Made by a program: the position numbers and the translations under genes. A stretch of DNA of 64,000 nt, from the NCBI GenBank assembly GCA_029255685.2, contig CM055319.2:21298247-21362246 (forward strand), in the 5' to 3' direction. Positions 58,142-64,000 of the stretch are shown piece by piece (position 1 is the stretch's first letter; the number at the start of each line of letters is the position of its first letter). The notes under the pieces were generated by a model. It was given only the letters and a program-made list of their open reading frames with translations, was not told the origin of the DNA and made no database searches. The DNA is from Silene conica. Its lineage: Eukaryota > Streptophyta > Magnoliopsida > Caryophyllales > Caryophyllaceae.

Positions 58142-61100
58142 ATGCCTAGAGGTGAAAGCTCGTCTCTCCTCACAAGCTCCGAACAGGAAAGGCTCTTTAG
58201 GATCCTACGGCGTAGGACTTTGGCGAGAGTGAGAATCACTTCTCAAGCTTCATCTAGCCAAGCTGGCACCATCACTTATCCGGAGACTCAAGCCCAAACC
58301 AAGAACAACGTCACCCAACATTCGACAACATTGAAAACCCTTTCTATACTTCCGAGGTAGAAGAGGATTCTCCACCACCCACACCTCACATCCAAAACCG
58401 ACCCAATCTTTATACCATGGCGGCCCTACAAGATCATAACCGCCTGAACCATAATGACATAACAAACCCGATCAATTTTGGTAACCTTGTCCCTCAAAAC
58501 TTTGAGATACACCCCTCACAAATGAGTTCCATTGAGAAGTATGCATTCGGTGGGGCCTTTCACGAAGATGCACACGGGCATCTAAGAAAGTTTAAGGGCC
58601 AGGTGGCAATGATCAAGAAAACCGGGGTCCCGGAAGAGACCTTGAGGTTAATTCTCTTTCCGTATTCCCTCACCGATAAGGCGGACCGATGGCTAAATAT
58701 CCACCCCCCTAACACCTTCACTACATGGGATGATCCAGCCAAAGCCTTCCTTGCAAAATACTACCCCTCCTCAAAAACGACGATGATCCGAAACGAGATT
58801 ACCCAATTCCAACAAGACGACGGGGAAAGTTTAGGAGAGGCATGGGATAAGTACCAAGATTTACTAGCCCGATGCCCCCACCACGGCATCCCGGCATGGT
58901 ATACGACTCAAACCTTTTTCCAAACTCTTCTCCTGAGAACTAAGGAGATGGTGAATGCGTCGGCGGGAGGAAGTTTTGACCACCTACCAGATGAAGAGGG
59001 GACGGAATTGATCAAGAAAATCGTGGATTCGGAAGAGAATTATGGTACACGAGGGAATGTTTTGAGGAGAAATAGCAAGTACCAGAGTGAGAATGTCTCA
59101 AATGCCAAGGCCAATGAAGAAACCAACGCTAAGATTGACTTGTTGACCAAGAAATTAGAGGAACCAACCAAGGGTCAGACAAGCAAAGTAAGCGGAAGCC
59201 AAGGCCCAGGGATGTACCAAGTGAACAACATTGTTTCATGTGACCTTTGTGGAGGTAATGGCCACACTTTTGATGTGTGTGCCAACAATAACTATGAGGG
59301 GCAAGGAAGCGGAAATGAAGAGGAGTTGTATGCATTCCAAGCTTTCAACAACCAAAGAAACCCCAATTCTTCAACCCAAATTCCAATTATTACCACCCGG
59401 GGATGAAACAACATCCAAACTTGAGCTATTGAAGTACCAATGTCCAAAACCCACACAAACTCACTTCAAATCAAAACCCACCCGGATTTCAACCAAGGGG
59501 TGGGGGGTTCAATGCAAGGACTAATTTCAACAACCAAGGACAAGGCTTCCATGATGGGAGCAATCAAAATTTCTATAATGGTAATCAAATGAATCAAGCG
59601 AATCAAGGTTTTTCCTCCAATTTCAATGATCCGAACTACAACAATCCCAATTTCCACAACAACAATCAAAACCAACAAAACTTCAACCCACAAAACCAAA
59701 ACCAACAAAACTTCAATCAAAACCACAACCAAAACTTCAACAGCAACAACTTCAACAACCAAATTCTAAACCCAAGCTTTAACAATCAAGGGCCAAGAGG
59801 AAACTTCTCAAGGTGGTAACACGATAAACAATTATGGGTTTCCTTTGCCCCTTACCAACTCTCCTCACCAAGACCCCTCGAATAAGTGGGGGAATTGCTG
59901 AAGCTAGTCAAGAACTTGCAAACCACTCATAGCAAAGAGATCGTGAATTTGCAAAATGCCAATCAAAAGGAGATTCGGGAAATGGAGGCTAGAGTTGCCT
60001 CTCAAGCCTTGGCTAACCCGCAAAGGCCACCGGGCGGTTTTCTTGACCAAGGCCAAAGCTCTAGAGACGCTTCTAAGCCGCATGGCGTCAATGCTATCAT
60101 GACAAGCTAAGTAAGTGAGAACAACCAATGCTAGAGAAGAAGAGTGATGAAGGAGGGTCTAAGTGTGAGCAAGTTATGATGGTGTTTGGTAGTGGAAGTG
60201 AAGGTGGTGTTGAGGAAGAAGTGATGGTGATGGTGCCCATTACTTCCCTCGATGATTATGACGAGGGCAGAGTTGATAACATTGATTTTGTGATACAACA
60301 AGTCTTGGAACTTCCAAAGAAAATGGGTGATGAGAGATGTGTATTAAACAGAAAGAGGAAAATCAAAGAAGAAAACCATGGATATGAGGAAAGCCTCATG
60401 GAGAAACGAATGTGTGAATTCATTCGGAAAATCACCAAGGGGGACCCTCGGTGCGAGAAATTGATTAAGCTTGTTGAGGAGGTGGAAGCAACAATCCTCT
60501 CAAACGAAGAGAAAAGAGAAGTTAATGTCATTGCATCATGGCCAAGAGACTAAACATTAAGCACTATTATCCTCCCTACAACAGACATCACTCTTGCCGA
60601 TGGGACGGTTAGACCTACAATCGGGGTCCTAGAAGATGCGATGGTCAAAGTGGGATCTATTTCCATTCCCACAGACTTCATGGTCATTGATATTCCAGTT
60701 AGTGAAAGCTCATTTGTCATCCTCGGTAGGCCCTTCTTGTCTACCAGGGGAGCGATCATCGACGTAAAGAGAGGTCGACTATCCTTCCACGTCGGAAATA
60801 AAATGTGTGAGTTGATGCTCCCGGATGCTTCAGATAAATGCATTGAAGATGAAAAGAAAAGTTTGAACATGATCGCTACTACTAGGAAGAGTTATGTCTC
60901 CTTAGAGTTTGATGCCAAAGGGCCTATGCAAGATATTGGATTTGATTATTGCAAATCGCTTGTTGAAAAAAGAGGAAATTCGATGGCGAACAAGAAGAGT
61001 CATGCTCTAGTAGTTTCTTCAAGGACCCCGAGGTTGGAAGAGGGGAATTGAAGGAATGACTTGTGGATAAAGAAGCAAAGATTCAAGGATTGATGTTGGG

Positions 61101-61199
61101 TGGATCGAAAACCCATTATGCAAGCTAGGTTGAAGCTCGGGCCGAGGACTTTGACCGCTTCATATGGTCCCTAGCTAGCATGGACGAGGTTTCCGTCTA
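58142..61199 (+). pseudogene. Second Athila-type gag-protease block (broken)
   Basis: Starts MPRGESSS at 58142. The retrotransposon-gag core reads at about 58510-59070 (ILFPYSLTDKADRWL, FLAKYYPSSKTTMIRNEITQFQQ, ARCPHHGIPAWYTTQTFFQTLL), the knuckle CDLCGGNGHTFDVC at about 59240-59281, then a strikingly Asn/Gln-rich linker (about 59590-59790). An acidic linker follows, then protease homology (TLADGTVRP, IDIPVSESSFVILGRPFLSTRGA, about 60590-60800). This region is a clearer version of the block at 13296-28361. It is a fossil with several breaks, and no RT or integrase follows before the right edge. Confidence 0.85.
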
Positions 61200-61204
61200 C
61201 AAAG

Positions 61205-62222
61205 TGTTGGAGAATTTCCGTATATTCACCCTTAAAATTACAAGATTATAACGAAATTTTATATGTGAATATCGTCATAAAATGAAAAACATGAAACGAA
61301 AAAGTATAGATGCACAACCTTAGGTCCTAGCGCAAATGGCCTAAGAACAGGAATCAACAGAGATTCCCTCCTATAACTTGCACCCAAGATCCGTCTGAGA
61401 TGATGCCGCGTGTGCTAGAAATACTCTCCAATTGCCTTGCAATATGGGGAGAGCTTTTGTGAGTTTTGATGTGAGATCTAGGTTTTGGGAGAAGGATGCT
61501 CTAAAAACCCTAGTTTTCCTTTTAGAATATGAATACCAGTAGTCTGACAAAAGGAGAATTACTCTCCTTTTGTAACCCTACTCGGCCGAAATAGTCATAG
61601 GGTGAGAGTGGGCTTTCCACTCTCACCTTATTCTAATGCGTGATTCGACCCTAATAGCTAAAATGTAATTCGCGGGTTTCAATAATAAATCGTATACATG
61701 TTATCAGATACTAATGTATTATTCGTCACAATGTGCAGTCGATACATTAATAATGGTCTGATAAGAAACTGATGATATTGTATAATTAGTTTAATTAATA
61801 TAACTGCTTATATTAATACACGAATTAAACATTTAATCAAATATAACCGTTTATATTTAATTTACGAATTAATCATGTAATTCGTATTAGCTAAAATTAT
61901 TTAATCCGTATTAAATAATTATCTCAACATCTCATTGACTAATTTTATAGTCAATACCTCTGACTAACTGTTTAGTCGTATTCGGCATAAATGTGACTAT
62001 ATTTTCATACCTTCACATCTCTCAAACGTGTCCTATAGGTGTGACTTATAGGGACCAGTTGATCACCGTCATCCGTATGACAATAACGTCAAACTTATCT
62101 AGCAAGCTAACCGTTATTGATAAACGTGGATCAACTGATAAAAATACTGAAGTATGCCCTTGTGATCTTTTAAGAGATTTAATAAGTCATTGTACTAACT
62201 GCCAAGGACACCAGCCCCAACA
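61205..62222 (-). mobile_element. Solo Copia LTR (1018 bp)
   Basis: Plus-strand ends TGTTGGAGAATTTCCG and CAGCCCCAACA, flanked by a perfect 5-bp duplication CAAAG at 61200-61204 and 62223-62227. Its interior shares CCTATAGGTGTGAC, the GATCA(C)CGTCAT block and ATGACA(A/G)TAACGTCAAAC with the Copia LTRs at 5236-6201 and 14019-25767, in minus orientation. No internal region is present. Confidence 0.92.
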
Positions 62223-62227
62223 CAAAG

Positions 62228-63259
62228 ATTGGAAATTGATCGTGAAAGGTTTGGTGGAGTCACTAAATAACCATCGTTTGTAAGTATTTCTCTTTCTTTA
62301 CTCGTTTTACATGTAGTTGCATTGTTAGTTGCATCGGGATTATTGGATGAGTGATTGCTTGTTTAAGTTTGAAGTGTGAGCGTGGTCAACTCGTGGTGGT
62401 AGGTGTTAGTTAGGCATATTTGATGTTATTATGTTCGGCAAATTGCGTTTTGAATTGTGTAAGTTAAATCGTTTTTAGAAAGGTGTATAGGGCTCCTGAG
62501 CCTGTAGACCGGCCGTCGGTCCCCCACCGGCTAAGAACCCCCTGTACACTTTCTATTTTTTACGATTTACTTTTCCAGATTTCAGGATTTTGACAAAAAA
62601 GAGTTCCCAGCCGGTACCCGACCGGCAGCCGGCCAACCGGCTAAGAATCCCTTCCTATGTGAAAAAAGAAAGAAGAAAACCTATGAAAAAGGGGTCACCA
62701 GCCGGCAGGCCGGCAACCGGTCCATCGGCTGGCAGCCCTAATGAAGATTGATGAGAAGAAAAGAAGAAAAAAAAAAGACAAGAATAGGGTCCTCAGCCGG
62801 CAGGCCGACAGCCGGTTCACCGGCTGGGAGCCCCTATTAAAGAGAAGAAGAAATCTAAGACGAAGAAAGGAGGCCCTTAGCCGGTAGGCCGGCAGCCGGC
62901 TAGCCGGCTAAGGACCCCTCCCTAGCATGTGTTTCAAAGAAGAACGAAAGAGAAAAAAAGCTCTCAGTCGGTCGGCCGACAGTCGGTCAACTGGTTGGGA
63001 ACCCCATGTGTTTGAAAATGGCAGAGAAAACAAGAAGATTTGGGGACAAAAGACTCTGAGCCGGTCGCCGGTCCCATACCGGCTCAGATCCCCCTGTTCG
63101 TGTTATTTAACCCGAAAAGCCCAATTTTTCCCTCTTTTCACCTTAATTTTTTTAAGATTTCATTTTCTCTCTACACTTTTCCTCTCTACAAAAACTATCC
63201 CAAAACCCTCCCAAGCCAAGCCCACTTTAATCCTTCATCACCATTTCACCAATCTAGCC
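62228..63259 (+). other. Non-coding stretch before the Athila ORF-1-like frame
   Basis: Continues the Athila-type element after the solo LTR. A short frame ends at about 62282 and runs directly into a splice-donor-like GTAAGTATTTC. After that comes AT-rich DNA, a seven-unit hairpin array (62494-63095), and a pyrimidine-rich stretch with CTCTCTACA repeats (63160-63240) leading to the ATG at 63260. Confidence 0.6.
62494..63095 (+). repeat. GC-rich hairpin minisatellite, array 3 (seven units)
   Basis: Seven units start near 62494, 62603, 62697, 62790, 62875, 62959 and 63055, every 84-109 bp. Most show CAGCCGG...CCGGCTAAG or CCGGCTGGGAG arms around a CCGGCAGCCGG-like centre. Spacers are A/G-rich (AAGAAGAAA). 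Confidence 0.88.
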
Positions 63260-64000
63260 ATGGCAGGACGAATTGAAAGACGATCCAAGGCAAGGAATGA
63301 CCCTACAACGGGGCGTGAGAGAGAAGGAAATGCCGATAACCACTTTGTTTCTGGTGACCCAGATATTCCCGGTGTAACCTTCGAAACCATTACCCAAAAA
63401 GGTAACTTCTTATCCTTTGCATGAAAATCATCTCCTTCACCCTACCCGGTTCATTGACATAATTTCTATGAGGGATTTAGGATTAGATGGTATTACCACT
63501 GACTTGTTTCGCGGAGTGGGATTGGGTCAGTTATATGAGACTAGGGCGGTTTTTACTTTCCCGAGGTTGACATGGGAGTTTTTGAGCTCCCTTCGTGTGG
63601 CAAAGAATAAGGGTTCCAGGATAGTCACATTTCTTCATTTTCGTCTTATGAACCGAAACTACCATTTGACCCTTGTAGAGGTTGCTCAAATTTTTAGGTT
63701 GAATGGTAAGGCACCACTACATGCCCGTGAGGGCGTTGACTTGGAGTCTGTTTGGAAGTCCATTACAAGGTTGGTTAGTTCGAGGGGTGAGAAGAAGCCG
63801 GCTAATAGGGTACATTTAGCTCCGATCATGGTTTTGCAGCGATTCATGGGGTGGACCGTCTTTTCCTGAGACGAGCCACATAACTTTATAACTGAGGAGC
63901 TTGAGATCCTAGCCTCATATTTGGTTACCCACCCCTCCAGTTTCGAGATTAACATAGCCCACCATATGGTACTTCACCTGAGCAGGCTCAGTCATCAGCC
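63260..64000 (+). pseudogene. Athila ORF-1-like coding region, runs off the right edge (broken)
   Basis: The frame opens MAGRIERRSKARNDP. Further on it reads FPRLTWEFLSSLRV, VTFLHFRLMNRNYHLTLVEVAQIF and MVLQRFMGWTVF, which resembles the plant Athila ORF-1 family found in Athila-group elements. The role of that protein is not established. It is broken, with about two breaks in the visible part, and continues past 64000. The family call is from memory of the motif pattern (a Leu/Phe-rich F-R-L...Y-x-L-x-x-x-E-V-A signature) and is moderate. A diverged host gene is possible but less likely in this setting. Confidence 0.55.

Noticed and set aside
61993-62283. A 96-codon frame at the right end of the solo Copia LTR.
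   Set aside because: Most of it lies inside the solo LTR and crosses the LTR border, so it is not a gene.
62494-63095. Regularly spaced palindromic repeats resembling a CRISPR array.
   Set aside because: The units are degenerate, the spacing varies by about 25 bp, the spacers are A/G-rich filler, and the DNA is clearly a plant genome with LTR elements.

Overview
The window looks like gene-poor, heterochromatic DNA of a flowering plant, most likely a eudicot. I found no convincing host gene, no tRNA or rRNA gene and no CRISPR array. Almost everything recognisable is transposable-element DNA of typical plant families: Ty1/Copia, Athila-type Ty3/Gypsy and Tekay-like chromovirus LTR elements, a miniature LTR element (TRIM), a plant LINE tail with an RNase H domain, and MITEs. 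The species cannot be named from the sequence alone.

Layout. 1-6201: the 5' part of a broken Copia element on the minus strand, running off the left edge. 6202-11432: AT-rich intergenic DNA with a 5'-truncated LINE tail (7048-7742, 11-bp target duplication), a MITE or nested MITE pair (8620-9404) and a decayed tandem repeat around it. 11433-57958: an old Athila-type element on the plus strand that hosts a stack of younger insertions. Its gag region is split by a three-LTR Copia complex (14019-25767, target duplication tcctc) and by a 289-bp hAT-type MITE (26108-26396, 8-bp duplication). Its protease region carries a solo LTR (28362-29871, duplication gccac). Its second LTR is split by about 26.5 kb of further elements.

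Inside that split lie a Tekay-like chromovirus on the plus strand (30350-51951), whose 3' LTR holds a second, very young chromovirus on the minus strand (39953-49982) and a TRIM tandem (49983-50631), followed by a non-coding Athila-like element on the minus strand (51952-56870). From 57962 a second Athila-type internal region begins. It is interrupted by a solo Copia LTR (61205-62222, duplication caaag) and ends at the right edge in an ORF resembling the Athila ORF-1 family.

These parts do not form one pathway. What they record is an order of insertion: the Athila-type elements are oldest, then the non-coding Athila-like element and the plus chromovirus, then the TRIM, with the minus chromovirus last (about three differences seen between its two 2373-bp LTRs). 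The most interesting unexplained structures are a GC-rich hairpin minisatellite found in three separate places, clusters of the palindrome CTCGATCGAG confined to one LTR family, a gag-only Copia element present as an LTR-int-LTR-int-LTR tandem, and the two chromoviruses facing each other as a 5-kb-armed inverted repeat.
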